Part shown: positions 51,858-61,200 of the stretch, one piece after another
Numbering within the stretch: position 1 is the stretch's first letter
Layout: every line of letters begins with the position of its first letter
Origin: JADGGV01 sp035715725
Lineage (GTDB): Bacteria > Gemmatimonadota > Gemmatimonadetes > Longimicrobiales > RSA9
Length of the DNA: 64,000 bases
Reading direction: 5' to 3'
Assembly: GCA_035715725.1 (NCBI GenBank)
Contig: DASTKT010000143.1
Location: 24,198-88,197, forward strand
Translations under genes and position numbers: made by a program
The notes under the pieces: model-generated
What the model was told of the DNA's origin: nothing
The model's database searches: none
What the model saw: only the letters and a program-made list of their open reading frames with translations

Positions 51858-52714
51858 GACGTGAGTCCGATCCGAACCAGGCCGAGGCCCTCGTTCAGGG
51901 CGCCACGGCGGTACCCTTCCACATCCAGCAGCACCCGCTGGAAACCAAGGGCGAGAATCGGCCCCACGACGGCGGCGGCGATGGCCTGGACCCGAGCCAT
52001 CTCGCGCGGCGCCACCTCGATGCGGGCGGCGTCGCCATGGTGGCGGACCCGGAACTCCCGCACCCCGTGGCTCCGCAGCAGCTCCTCCGCCGCCTCGACC
52101 TGGCGGAGCCGCTCCGGCGTCACGGCGAGGCCGTAGGGGAGCCGGCTGGAAAGGCACGGCGCGGACGGCTGATCCCAGGTCGGCAGGCCACGGCGCCGGG
52201 ACTCGGCCCGGATCTCCGCCTTGGTCAGCCCGACCTCGAGCAGCGGCGCGCGCACCGCGTGCTCGCGGGCCGCGCGCATGCCCGGGCGGTAGTCGCCCGC
52301 GTCGTCGGCATTGGAGCCGTCCAGCACGGCCGCGTACCCTCGTTCCTCGGCGATCGCCGAAAGCCGCGACCAGAGCTCGGACTTGCAGAAGTAGCAGCGG
52401 TTCGATCGGTTCGCGGCGTAGTTCGGGTCGCCGACCTCGTCGGTATCGATCTCGAGGTGCGGGAGCCCGAGCTGCCGGGCACACGCGATCGCGACCTCCC
52501 GCTGGACCGCCGGATAGGACGCGCTCCGGCCGGTGACCGCGAGGACCGAGGCGGGTCCGAGCACCTCGACGGCGACGGCGGCGAGATAGACCGAGTCGAC
52601 ACCGCCGGAATAGCCCACGACGACGGAGCCGAGCTGCCGCAGGAGCGCCGCGAGAGCCGCCTCCTTCTGTCGGCTCCCGGCCGGCGTTTCCCCTGCCTGC
52701 TGTTCAAACGTCAT
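51854..52714 (-). CDS. larE: ATP-dependent sacrificial sulfur transferase LarE
   Basis: PP-loop enzyme of nickel-pincer nucleotide cofactor synthesis; activates the pyridinium carboxylate by adenylation and donates sulfur. The 286-residue product has VVGYSGGVDSVYLA (PP-loop residues 36-41), NRSNRCYFCKSEL, VLDGSNADDAGDYRPG and SAPCLSSRLPYG with the sacrificial Cys187. The partner genes larB and larC are not in the window. An in-frame ATG at 52732 adds six residues. It opens a six-gene coupled operon ending at 48807. Confidence 0.93.
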   Translation of the reverse strand: MTFEQQAGETPAGSRQKEAALAALLRQLGSVVVGYSGGVDSVYLAAVAVEVLGPASVLAVTGRSASYPAVQREVAIACARQLGLPHLEIDTDEVGDPNYAANRSNRCYFCKSELWSRLSAIAEERGYAAVLDGSNADDAGDYRPGMRAAREHAVRAPLLEVGLTKAEIRAESRRRGLPTWDQPSAPCLSSRLPYGLAVTPERLRQVEAAEELLRSHGVREFRVRHHGDAARIEVAPREMARVQAIAAAVVGPILALGFQRVLLDVEGYRRGALNEGLGLVRIGLTS

Positions 52715-52784
52715 GCTTCCCAACCCTCCCACGCTTCAGGGCGGCGAAAGCTACGCCGCGGCGGAAGCGCCAACAAGCCACGGT

Positions 52785-53330
52785 TCAGGTGGCCTGCTCG
52801 TCCGCCGGACCCACCGGAGCCGCCTCGGCCACGGACGGCGCGCCGCGGTCTCGCAGCAGGGAGAGACCGAGCAGGACCGCGCCCACCGTGATCGCCATGT
52901 CGGCCACGTTGAAGATCGGCCACTTCGTGAAGCCCAGGTCGATCGGCCCGATGAAGTCGACGACGCCGCGGTCCCAGCGGACCCGGTCGATCATGTTGCC
53001 GAGCGCGCCGGCCAGCACGAGGGCGATCGAGAAGAGGCGGCCGCGGTCGTCGGGGCGGGTCGCGCGGTAGAGGGGCAGCAAGGCGGCCAGCGCCGCGACG
53101 GAGAGCGCCAGGAACACCCACCGCGACGAGTCGCCGACGCTGATGGAGAACGCCGCGCCGCGGTTGAACGCCAGGGTGAGCGGAACGAAGCCGCCGAGGA
53201 GCTCCAGCGGCTGGCCATTGCCGAGCGCGTCCAGCGCCCATCGCTTCGACGCGAGGTCCGTGGCCACCACGGCGGCCAGCGTCAGGAGCAGGATCGGCGT
53301 TTTCGCGCCGCGAATCGGAGTCTCGCGCAT
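52785..53330 (-). CDS. lspA: Lipoprotein signal peptidase (signal peptidase II)
   Basis: Aspartic protease that removes signal peptides from prolipoproteins. The 181-residue product has four membrane helices and the family boxes TDLASKRW, LTLAFNRGAAFSI, GNMIDRVR (first catalytic Asp) and FNVADMAITVG (second catalytic Asp). An acidic C-terminal tail is present. Together with lepB and several predicted lipoproteins in the window it supports an envelope with lipoproteins. It starts 25 bases after the P450 stop. Confidence 0.95.
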   Translation of the reverse strand: MRETPIRGAKTPILLLTLAAVVATDLASKRWALDALGNGQPLELLGGFVPLTLAFNRGAAFSISVGDSSRWVFLALSVAALAALLPLYRATRPDDRGRLFSIALVLAGALGNMIDRVRWDRGVVDFIGPIDLGFTKWPIFNVADMAITVGAVLLGLSLLRDRGAPSVAEAAPVGPADEQAT

Positions 53331-53355
53331 TCGTGATCCCAGTTCGTGCGGGGCG

Positions 53356-54930
53356 TCAGGCCGTTTCGCCCGGGCGCCGGCGCTGGAGGCGCATCAGCAT
53401 GCCGTGCCGCGGCCGTAGCGTGATCAAGGGCAACGTGCTCACGGGGTGCCCCGGCACGCTACGCAACCGCCAGGCCGAAGCGAGCGTAGCGAGCACGAGG
53501 CTGCCCTCCATCCAGGCGAAACCCTCTCCGATGCACTTTCGTGGCCCGCCGCCGAACGGAAAGTACGCGGAGCGCGAGCGGGCGGTTTCCCGCTCGGGCA
53601 GCCAGCGGTCCGGGTCGAAGCGGAGCGGGTCCGGAAATAACCGGGCGTCGCGGTGCACGACCCACGGCGACATGAGGATGATGCACCCTTCGGGCACGCG
53701 GTAGCCCCCGAGCTCGAAGTCCTCGAGCGGCTGCCGCCCGATGCTCCACGCCGGCGGATAGAGCCGCATGCTCTCTTGCAGCACGCGCGTGGTGTACGGC
53801 AACCTCGGCAGGTCGGCCGCGACGGGCGCTCGGCCATCCAGCACGGCGTCGAGCTCGGCGTGCAGCCGGCCCTCCTCCTCCGGGTGCGCGGCGAGCAGGT
53901 GCCAGGTCCAGGTGAGCGCGTTGGCCGTGGTCTCGTGACCCGCGAGGAACAGCGTCAGGGCCTCGTCGCGGAGCTGCGCGTCGGTCATGCCGGGGCCGTC
54001 CGCGGTGTCCTCGGCGGCGAGCAGCAGCGACAGCAGGTCGCCACCCTCGACCCGCGAGGCGCGGCGCTCCGCGATGATGCGGAAGATCGTCGCATCCAGG
54101 CGCGCGCGGGCCCGCTTGAACCGCCGCGTAGCGGGCAGCGGGAGGTGGTCGAGGACCTCGCCGAACGGGATCGTCAGCCGATCCATGAGGCCCATCGCCG
54201 CGGTCAGTGCGTCGGCGATCTCGGACGCCTCGCCTCCGACCTCGGCGTCGAACAGCGTACGGGCGACGATCGCCAGCGTGATCCGCATCATCTCCTGCGC
54301 CGCGTCGATCTCGGCGCCGTCCATCCATCCATCGGTCTGGCGCAGCGCGATCTCCGACATGACCGGGGCGTAGGCGTCGATCCGGTCCCGGTGGAACGCG
54401 GGCTGGATGAGCCGGCGCTGGCGCAGGTGCAGCTCCCCCTCGCTGGTCAGGAGTCCCGCACCCAGCAGGGTGCGAGCGCGCTGGAGCGCCCGGCTCTTGA
54501 TGAAGTTCCGGTTGCGCGTGACGAGGATCTCGCGGATCAGCTCCGGGTCGCTCACGAGCACCACCTCGCGGCGACCGAAGCGGACCGAGGCGACGTCTCC
54601 GTGCTCACGCGCCAGGGTGCTCAGGAACTCCAGCGGGTCGCGGCGAAACGCCCGGAGTCGGGCGCCGAACACGAACCCGCGCGGCCCCGGGATCGACCGG
54701 GCGTCGGCGATGGCGCGCCCGGCCGGCCGGCGGGCGCCGATCGGTGGGACCGGCGCCGGCTCAGCGACCACGAGCCGCCCTCGATCGGCGTGGTGGCCCG
54801 GCAGGAGCGCGGGGTCGGCGTATGACGCCGTGACGGACAAGGCGGCGCGGCACGGGAGCTCCAGGCCTTCGGGATCGGTCACTGCCCTCGTACCCCGAAC
54901 GCCGGAGGAGGCTCCCGCCGGCCGCGCCAC
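53356..54930 (-). CDS. Cytochrome P450
   Basis: Heme-thiolate monooxygenase of up to 524 residues. The I-helix oxygen-activation motif is LFLAGHETTANALTW, the K-helix ExxR is LQESMRLYPPAW, the PERF-like region is RFDPDRWLPER, and the heme-binding loop is YFPFGGGPRKCIGEGFA with the axial Cys. The soluble N-terminus and motif pattern resemble CYP102/CYP4-like fatty-acid hydroxylases, but the substrate is unknown. The start is uncertain: GTG 54930 gives a long Ala/Arg/Pro-rich N-terminus, and GTG 54882 is an alternative. No ferredoxin or reductase is adjacent. Confidence 0.92.
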   Translation of the reverse strand: MARPAGASSGVRGTRAVTDPEGLELPCRAALSVTASYADPALLPGHHADRGRLVVAEPAPVPPIGARRPAGRAIADARSIPGPRGFVFGARLRAFRRDPLEFLSTLAREHGDVASVRFGRREVVLVSDPELIREILVTRNRNFIKSRALQRARTLLGAGLLTSEGELHLRQRRLIQPAFHRDRIDAYAPVMSEIALRQTDGWMDGAEIDAAQEMMRITLAIVARTLFDAEVGGEASEIADALTAAMGLMDRLTIPFGEVLDHLPLPATRRFKRARARLDATIFRIIAERRASRVEGGDLLSLLLAAEDTADGPGMTDAQLRDEALTLFLAGHETTANALTWTWHLLAAHPEEEGRLHAELDAVLDGRAPVAADLPRLPYTTRVLQESMRLYPPAWSIGRQPLEDFELGGYRVPEGCIILMSPWVVHRDARLFPDPLRFDPDRWLPERETARSRSAYFPFGGGPRKCIGEGFAWMEGSLVLATLASAWRLRSVPGHPVSTLPLITLRPRHGMLMRLQRRRPGETA

Positions 54931-56475
54931 CTACGTCGTCGTAGGAAGGAGGCGCATCCGATCGAGCGACCGGTACTGGATCGCTTCAGCCACGTGCACT
55001 GGCGCGATCCGGTCGACGCGCTGGAGGTCGGCGATCGTGCGGGCGAGGCGCAGGACCCGGTGGTACGCGCGGGCCGAGAGCCCCAGGCGCTGCATCGCCG
55101 CACGAAGCAAGGCCTCCCCCGCGTCATCGAGGCGGCACCACTCGCGGAGGTCGCGGGGGCCCATGTGCGCGTTCGCGAACACCCCCGGGCGCGTCGCGAA
55201 GCGGGCGAGCTGGCGCTCCCTTGCTTCGACCACGCGCGCCCGCACCCGCTCGCTCGTCTCGCCGCGCGGGGCCACGCCGAGCTGGCGGTGCGGCACGGGC
55301 GGCACGTCGACGTGCAGGTCGATGCGGTCCAGGAGTGGCCCCGAAACGCGCCCGAGGTAGCGCTCGACCATCCCCGCGTGGCAGGTGCAGCGCGCATCGC
55401 CCGACCCGTGGAAGCCGCACGGGCAGGGATTCATCGCCGCGATGAGCATGAACCTCGCCGGGTACACGATCGCCAATCGCGCGCGGCCGATGTGCACGGT
55501 CCCGTCCTCCAGGGGCTGGCGCAGGGCCTCGAGCACGGCGCGCCGGAACTCGGGCAGCTCGTCCAGGAAGAGCACGCCGTGGTGCGCGAGCGACGCCTCG
55601 CCCGGCCGGGGGACACCGCCGCCACCGACCAGGCCCGCGTCGGAGATCGTATGGTGCGGCGCGCGGAACGGCCGGCTCCGGACGAGCGCTTCCCCGGGCC
55701 GGAGGCGGCCGGCCACCGAATGCACCTTCGTGACCTCGAGCGCCTCGGCGCGCGTGAGGGGCGGAAGTATCCCCGCGATCCGTCGCGCGAGCATCGACTT
55801 GCCCGACCCCGGCGGCCCGAGGAGCAAGAGGTTGTGCGCGCCGGCCGCGGCCACCTCCACGGCGCGCTTCGCGTGCTCTTGACCCTGCACGTCCGCGAGA
55901 TCGAGTTCGAGCCCCGGGCTCGGCGCCGGGTCCGCCACCGCCTTGTCGACCGGGGCCAGCGCCGTGATGCCGGCGAGATGGGCCGCGACCTCGGCCAGGC
56001 AGCGCGCCGGCAGGACCTCGAGCCCGTCGACCACGGCGCCCTCCGCGCCGTTGGCGGCCGGGACGACGAGTGTCCGCACCCCCTCGGCGGCGCACCGGAC
56101 GGCGAGCGGCAGCACGCCGCGGACCGGGCGGAGCTCGCCGTCGAGGCCGAGCTCGCCGATGAAACAGTGCCCGGCGAGCGCCTCGGGCGGCACGACGCCG
56201 GTCGCCGCGAGCAAGCCCAGGGCGATCGGCAGGTCGAAGGCGCTGCCGTCCTTGCGCACGTCGGCCGGGGCGAGGTTGATCGTGATCCGTCTCGGCGGCA
56301 GTGGATGGCCGCCGTTGTGCAGCGCGGCGGTGACCCGCTCGCGACCCTCGCGGACCGCGCCCTCCGGCAGGCCCACGACGCTCATCCCCGGGAGCCCGCT
56401 CGTGACGTCCACCTCGACGCGAACGAGGTACGCGTCGACGCCCAGGACCGCACCGCTCGTGACCTGCGCCAGCAT
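54931..56475 (-). CDS. comM: YifB/ComM-type Mg chelatase-like AAA+ ATPase
   Basis: A 514-residue hexameric helicase-like ATPase; ComM drives branch migration during natural transformation. The N-terminal Lon-protease-like domain (LVRVEVDVTSGLPGMSVVGL) is followed by an AAA+ domain with Walker A LLGPPGSGKSMLARR and Walker B GVLFLDELPEF. AAMNPCPCGF and the C-terminal DLREWC/ Mg-chelatase helical domain follow. GGAGG lies four bases before the ATG. It is the first gene of the minus-strand run, divergent from the DegP-like gene. Confidence 0.94.
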   Translation of the reverse strand: MLAQVTSGAVLGVDAYLVRVEVDVTSGLPGMSVVGLPEGAVREGRERVTAALHNGGHPLPPRRITINLAPADVRKDGSAFDLPIALGLLAATGVVPPEALAGHCFIGELGLDGELRPVRGVLPLAVRCAAEGVRTLVVPAANGAEGAVVDGLEVLPARCLAEVAAHLAGITALAPVDKAVADPAPSPGLELDLADVQGQEHAKRAVEVAAAGAHNLLLLGPPGSGKSMLARRIAGILPPLTRAEALEVTKVHSVAGRLRPGEALVRSRPFRAPHHTISDAGLVGGGGVPRPGEASLAHHGVLFLDELPEFRRAVLEALRQPLEDGTVHIGRARLAIVYPARFMLIAAMNPCPCGFHGSGDARCTCHAGMVERYLGRVSGPLLDRIDLHVDVPPVPHRQLGVAPRGETSERVRARVVEARERQLARFATRPGVFANAHMGPRDLREWCRLDDAGEALLRAAMQRLGLSARAYHRVLRLARTIADLQRVDRIAPVHVAEAIQYRSLDRMRLLPTTT

Positions 56476-56742
56476 CGCTCCTCCGGGACGGGGGCCACCT
56501 CAGGAGACGGCGCGCAGAGTGGGCCGAGGCGCGGGGCGGAACCATGGCCCGCGGGGACACGGCCTTCGACCGGCAAGCAGTTGACCGAAGGGAACAAATT
56601 CCACCCGGTCGGAGAATGAATAAAACCGGGGCGGCAACCGCTGCCCGTCGGCATGACCCGTGCAACTTCGGCTCGGAATGCAGCCCCAACGGAGATCACG
56701 ACTATGGGGATTCATCCGCCGGATTGGGAGGTGTGGACATCC

Positions 56743-58242
56743 ATGATCGCGAAGCGTGCTGTCCTGGCCGCCGTCATCGCCGCCATCGCCGCGTGCGGGC
56801 GGAGTGAGGTGGCCACGGCCCAGGCGCAGGACACCCGTGCCAAGGAGCGGGTGCAACAGCAACTCGGCAACGTCCCGGCGGTGATCGACACCGGGCTCGC
56901 GGCCAATCTTTCGAGTACCTTCCGCGCCGCGGCGGCGAAGGCGCTCCCCGCCGTCGTCCAGATCCGGGTACAGACCCAGCCGCGCGTCGCCCAGGGCGGC
57001 CGCGGGGTGCCGGGGCTGCCGCCGGGATTCTTCGGCTTCCCATCGCCGGACGAGTCGGCGCCCCGCCAGGGGACCGGCTCCGGCTTCATCTTCGACCCGA
57101 AGGGCTACATCCTGACGAACAACCACGTCGTGGAGGACGCGACCGACGTCGTCGTCCACATGGTGGATGGGCGCGAGTTCACCGCTCAGGTGGTCGGTCG
57201 AGATCCGAACACGGACGTGGCGGTCATCAAGATCGAGCCGCAGGGCGGACCACTCCCCGTGGCGGCCTTCGGCAATTCGGACCAGATCCAGGTCGGCGAC
57301 TGGGTATTGGCGCTCGGCAACCCGCTCGGCCTCGACTTCACGGTGACGGCGGGGATCGTGAGCGCGAAGGGTCGCTCCATCGGGATCCTGCAGGAGAACG
57401 GGCAGAACCAGGGGGCGCTGGAGGCATTCATCCAGACGGACGCCGCGATCAACCCCGGCAACTCCGGCGGCCCGATGGTCGACCTGCTCGGCCGCGTAGT
57501 GGGCATCAACTCGGCCATCGAGTCGCCGACGGGCTACTTCGCGGGGGCGGGGTTCTCCATCCCGATCAATCTCGCGCGACGCATCGCCAGCGACCTCATG
57601 AAGTACGGCGTGGTGCATCGGCCCCGCATCGGCGTCGTGATCACGCCGGTGACCGCGGCCGACGCGCAGGTCTACGGGCTGCCGTCGGTTTCGGGCGCGC
57701 TGATCACCTCGGTCACGCCCAACATGCCGGCGGCGCAGGCGGGGCTGCAGGTGGGCGACGTCGTGACCGCCGTCGACAACCGGCCGATCAACACGTCGGT
57801 CGAGCTGCAGACGGCGCTCGCCCAGCGCAAGCCGGGCGATACCGTCACGCTGACGATCTACCGCAACCGCAGCCGCCGCGAGGTGCCGGTGAAGCTCGGC
57901 GAGTTCGAGACCGAGGCGCGGCCGACGGCGGGGCAGCCGGCCAGGCCGGCCGCCGAGCAGCGCCTCGGGCTTCAGGTCGCGCCGCTGACGCCGCAGATCG
58001 CGCAGCAGCTCGGGCTGAAGGTGACGACCGGAGTGGTGATCACGAACGTGCCGCCGCTGAGCCCGGCCTTCCAGCGCGTCGGGCGCGGGCAGGTCATTCA
58101 GGCGATCAACGGTGAGCCCGTCCGGAACATGGCCGACGTCGAGCGGGCGATCGCGAAGATCAAGCCCGGCGACATCGTCTCGCTGCGGCTGATCGATCCG
58201 CAGCTCGGCGAGACGGTGGCGAACTACCGCACGCGGCAGTAA
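56743..58242 (+). CDS. DegP/HtrA-type periplasmic serine protease, lipoprotein form
   Basis: Envelope quality-control protease of 499 residues. The N-terminus MIAKRAVLAAVIAAIAACG carries a lipobox-like Cys18, suggesting membrane anchoring. The trypsin-like triad is His128 (LTNNHVVEDA), Asp158 (NTDVAVIKI) and Ser241 (NPGNSGGPM). Two PDZ domains follow (NMPAAQAGLQVGDVVTAVDN and LSPAFQRVGRGQVIQAINGE). ATG 56743 is chosen for the signal peptide; ATG 56704 with GGAGA at nine bases is an alternative that adds 13 residues. It ends 3 bases from the convergent kinase gene. Confidence 0.94.
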   Translation: MIAKRAVLAAVIAAIAACGRSEVATAQAQDTRAKERVQQQLGNVPAVIDTGLAANLSSTFRAAAAKALPAVVQIRVQTQPRVAQGGRGVPGLPPGFFGFPSPDESAPRQGTGSGFIFDPKGYILTNNHVVEDATDVVVHMVDGREFTAQVVGRDPNTDVAVIKIEPQGGPLPVAAFGNSDQIQVGDWVLALGNPLGLDFTVTAGIVSAKGRSIGILQENGQNQGALEAFIQTDAAINPGNSGGPMVDLLGRVVGINSAIESPTGYFAGAGFSIPINLARRIASDLMKYGVVHRPRIGVVITPVTAADAQVYGLPSVSGALITSVTPNMPAAQAGLQVGDVVTAVDNRPINTSVELQTALAQRKPGDTVTLTIYRNRSRREVPVKLGEFETEARPTAGQPARPAAEQRLGLQVAPLTPQIAQQLGLKVTTGVVITNVPPLSPAFQRVGRGQVIQAINGEPVRNMADVERAIAKIKPGDIVSLRLIDPQLGETVANYRTRQ

Positions 58243-58245
58243 CCC

Positions 58246-61200
58246 TCATTCGGCCGCGGGGATGCGGACCCGGATCGCCGTACCGGCGCCGGGCTCGCTC
58301 TCCGCGGCCACTTCCCCTCCCCACCCCTCCACCAGCCGCCGCACGATGGCGAGCCCCAGACCGGTCCCGGAAGAGCTCGTCGAGAAGTGCGGCTCGAAAA
58401 CCCGCGGGAGGAGCTCCGGCGGGATACCCGGCCCGTTGTCCTGGACGACGAGCTCGACCCGGCCGTTCGGCAGCAGCCGGCCGGAGATGTTGATGACGCC
58501 GTCGCCCTCCAGCGCCGTGCGCGCGTTCTCCACCAGGTTCAGCACGATCTCCTTCAGCTCGCCGGTGCGGGCGCGCACCCGCGGCAGGCCCGGCTGCATC
58601 GCCTCGATGTAGGCAACGTTGCGGTCGCTCGCGCTGTACAGCGTCAGCGCGTCGTGGACGACGGCCTCCACATCCACCCGCTCCAGCGGCCCGGCGGCGC
58701 CGGCCGGCGCGCCGTAGCGGGAGAACGCGCGCGCGATCTCGGTCAGCCGGTCGATCTCCTTCAGGATCTGCTCCGCGCTCCCCTCGAGGATGTGCGCGAA
58801 GTCCTCGCGGCCGTCGGAGAACGCGCGTCGGAGGTGTTGGACGGAGAGCTTGATCGGCGTCAGCGGATTCTTGATCTCGTGCGCGATCTGGCGCGCCATC
58901 TCGCCCCAGGCCAGGACGCGGGCGGTCCGGATCTCCTGCGCCCGCGCCCGCCGCAGCCGCCGGGTCATGCGGTTGAAGGACGCGAACAGCTCGCCGAACT
59001 CGTCGCGCCGATCCTCCGGGAGCTGCACGCGCAACTGGCCGGTCCCGACCAGGGCCGCGGCCCGGCGGAGCTGGCCGATCGGTGTCGTGAGGGCGCGACC
59101 GACCGCGACGGACAGCCCGAGCGTCAGCAAGGCGCCCACCAGCACGGCGAAGAGGATGAGGTGCGCCAGCTCCTGCTGCCGCACGGCGGTGTCACCGGCG
59201 GCGAGCGGCGCCGGCACCGCCAGCGTTCCCGTGACCGGCAGTCGTTGGTAGGCCACGAGGTACAGGTGCGCGGCCAGGCGCTGCGTGGCCACGGACGAGA
59301 CCTCCTCGCCGCTCTGCAAGGCCAGGTAGACCGATGGCGGCATCCAGGCGCTGTACAGCCCGAGCTCCAGGCCTTCCGCCGACGACGCAGCCAGCAGCTC
59401 GCCGCCCTGGAAGTAGAGCAGCTCGGACCCGGTGTGTGCGGCCAGCGCACGCAGGTCGCCGATGGAGTCGGGGAAGTCCGTCGCCGCCTGCGCCACCGCG
59501 TGCTCGGCCACGACCCGCGCGGAGCGGACGACCTCGCCGGAGAGCGCACGGTACGCGACGTACCCGAAGACGACGGTCGGCAGGAGGAAGAAGCCGAAGA
59601 GCGTGAGCGTGACGCGAGCGCGGAAGCCGCGCAGGAGTCCGCGCCAACCGCCGGGCGGCTCGATCACGCCCCCGCGCGCGGCCCGGCCGAGAACCCAGAG
59701 CAGAAGGAGGATGCCGAGGTCGGCGGCGATGAGCAGCACCGCGCGGGCGAGCCGCACTCCCACTCGAGGCAGGAGCAGCTCGACGTGGGCGTGGTAGTCG
59801 CCCTCCGGGAAGCGTACGGCGACCTCGCTGCGCCAGCCGTCCGCCGTGGGCCGCCAGTGGATCTCCGGTGGGGGCGGCGGGACGCCGGGCTTGACCAGCA
59901 CGAGGCTCAGCCGCATATCGCCCGGGACTTCCCGGCCGAGGAACGGCGCGAGCGTCGTCGCCCGCTCGAAGTCCCGGCGAGGCGGGACCACGACGGAGAC
60001 GGCGCGCCCGGCGCCGAGCGGCACGGCCATGACCTGGTTGACGTTCGTGACGTTCGGAATCGCGGCGACGAACACGCTCTCCGTGCGCACCGCCTGAGCC
60101 AGAATGTAGCGCAGATAGACCGGGATCGAATCTCCGCCGGCCGGCGTGTCGCCGGCGGCGCCGCCGAGCGAGAGGCTCACCTCCGGCCGCAACCGCTGGT
60201 CCCAGAGTGCGATGCGAGCCGGGTATCCCTCCTGGGCGAAGCCACTGGCGACCCAGGTCCGGTACAGCAGCTCGACGCCCACTTCGCCGCGCTCGTGGCG
60301 GCGCACCGCTTCGCTCGCGAACTGGCGCAGCAGGTACTCGAGGAACGGGTCCGGCCGCAGGCCGAGCGTGGAGACCTCACGCTCCGCGCCGCGCAGCCGC
60401 GCGTTCACGTGGACGACCCACAGTTGCGGCAGCACCGCCGTGGAGGCGAGCCACCCGGCGGCGAGCCAGCGGATGAGCCCGCGGCCGCGCTGCCGCGCCA
60501 CTCCGAGTGCGATCGGGACGAAGGGAATGGCCCAGAGCGCCGCCAGCCACGTGTCGGGGTTCTGTGTGTTCTGCCACCGAGCGAGCACCGCGAGCGAGAG
60601 GACGACCGTGAGGGCCACGCCGATGACGACGAGGCCCCAGCGAATCGCGTTTGGGCCATGCGCCTCGTCGGGCCTGCGCACCTCGCCGCGCTCGCCGGCC
60701 GCCGGGACGAGGCCGAGCGCGAGGCCGGCCAGCAACGTGAGCGTCAGGACGAGCGTGATCTGGAATCCGCCCCAGAGCGGTAGACTCCCCTCGAGGAGCG
60801 GCGGGCTCGCGGCGTCCACCAGCAGGTGCAGCGCGCCGGCGAACCCGAGCGCCACGAGCAGCATCCCGCCGGCGAGCACGAGCGCCAGCGGCAGCGTGCG
60901 TCGCTCGATCCAGCGCGCGCGGATCGTGGCGGCCAGGGCGCAGAGCGGCAGCAGCACGGCGAGCAGCCCGCCGAGCGGCACGTCGCCGGGAATGATCGGC
61001 AGGACGAAGAAGGCTGGCGAAAACAGGCGCGTCATGCCGAACGCGTCGCCGAGCGGTGCGAGCCCGAGGGCGACGGTCGTGGCCGCCAACGGCACGGCGC
61101 TCGCGAAGCGGACGCGCGGGCGTGCCCGCAGCCACGCCACGAGGAGCAGGAGGCCCGCGACCGCCGTCAGGCCGAAGAGCAGGCGTCGCGTCTGGGTCAC

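Noticed and set aside
56581..56640. GGAAC and TTGACC motifs upstream of the DegP-like gene as sigmaE or sigma70 promoter
   Set aside because: No -10 element at acceptable spacing; GGAAC to GTC distance is too short.
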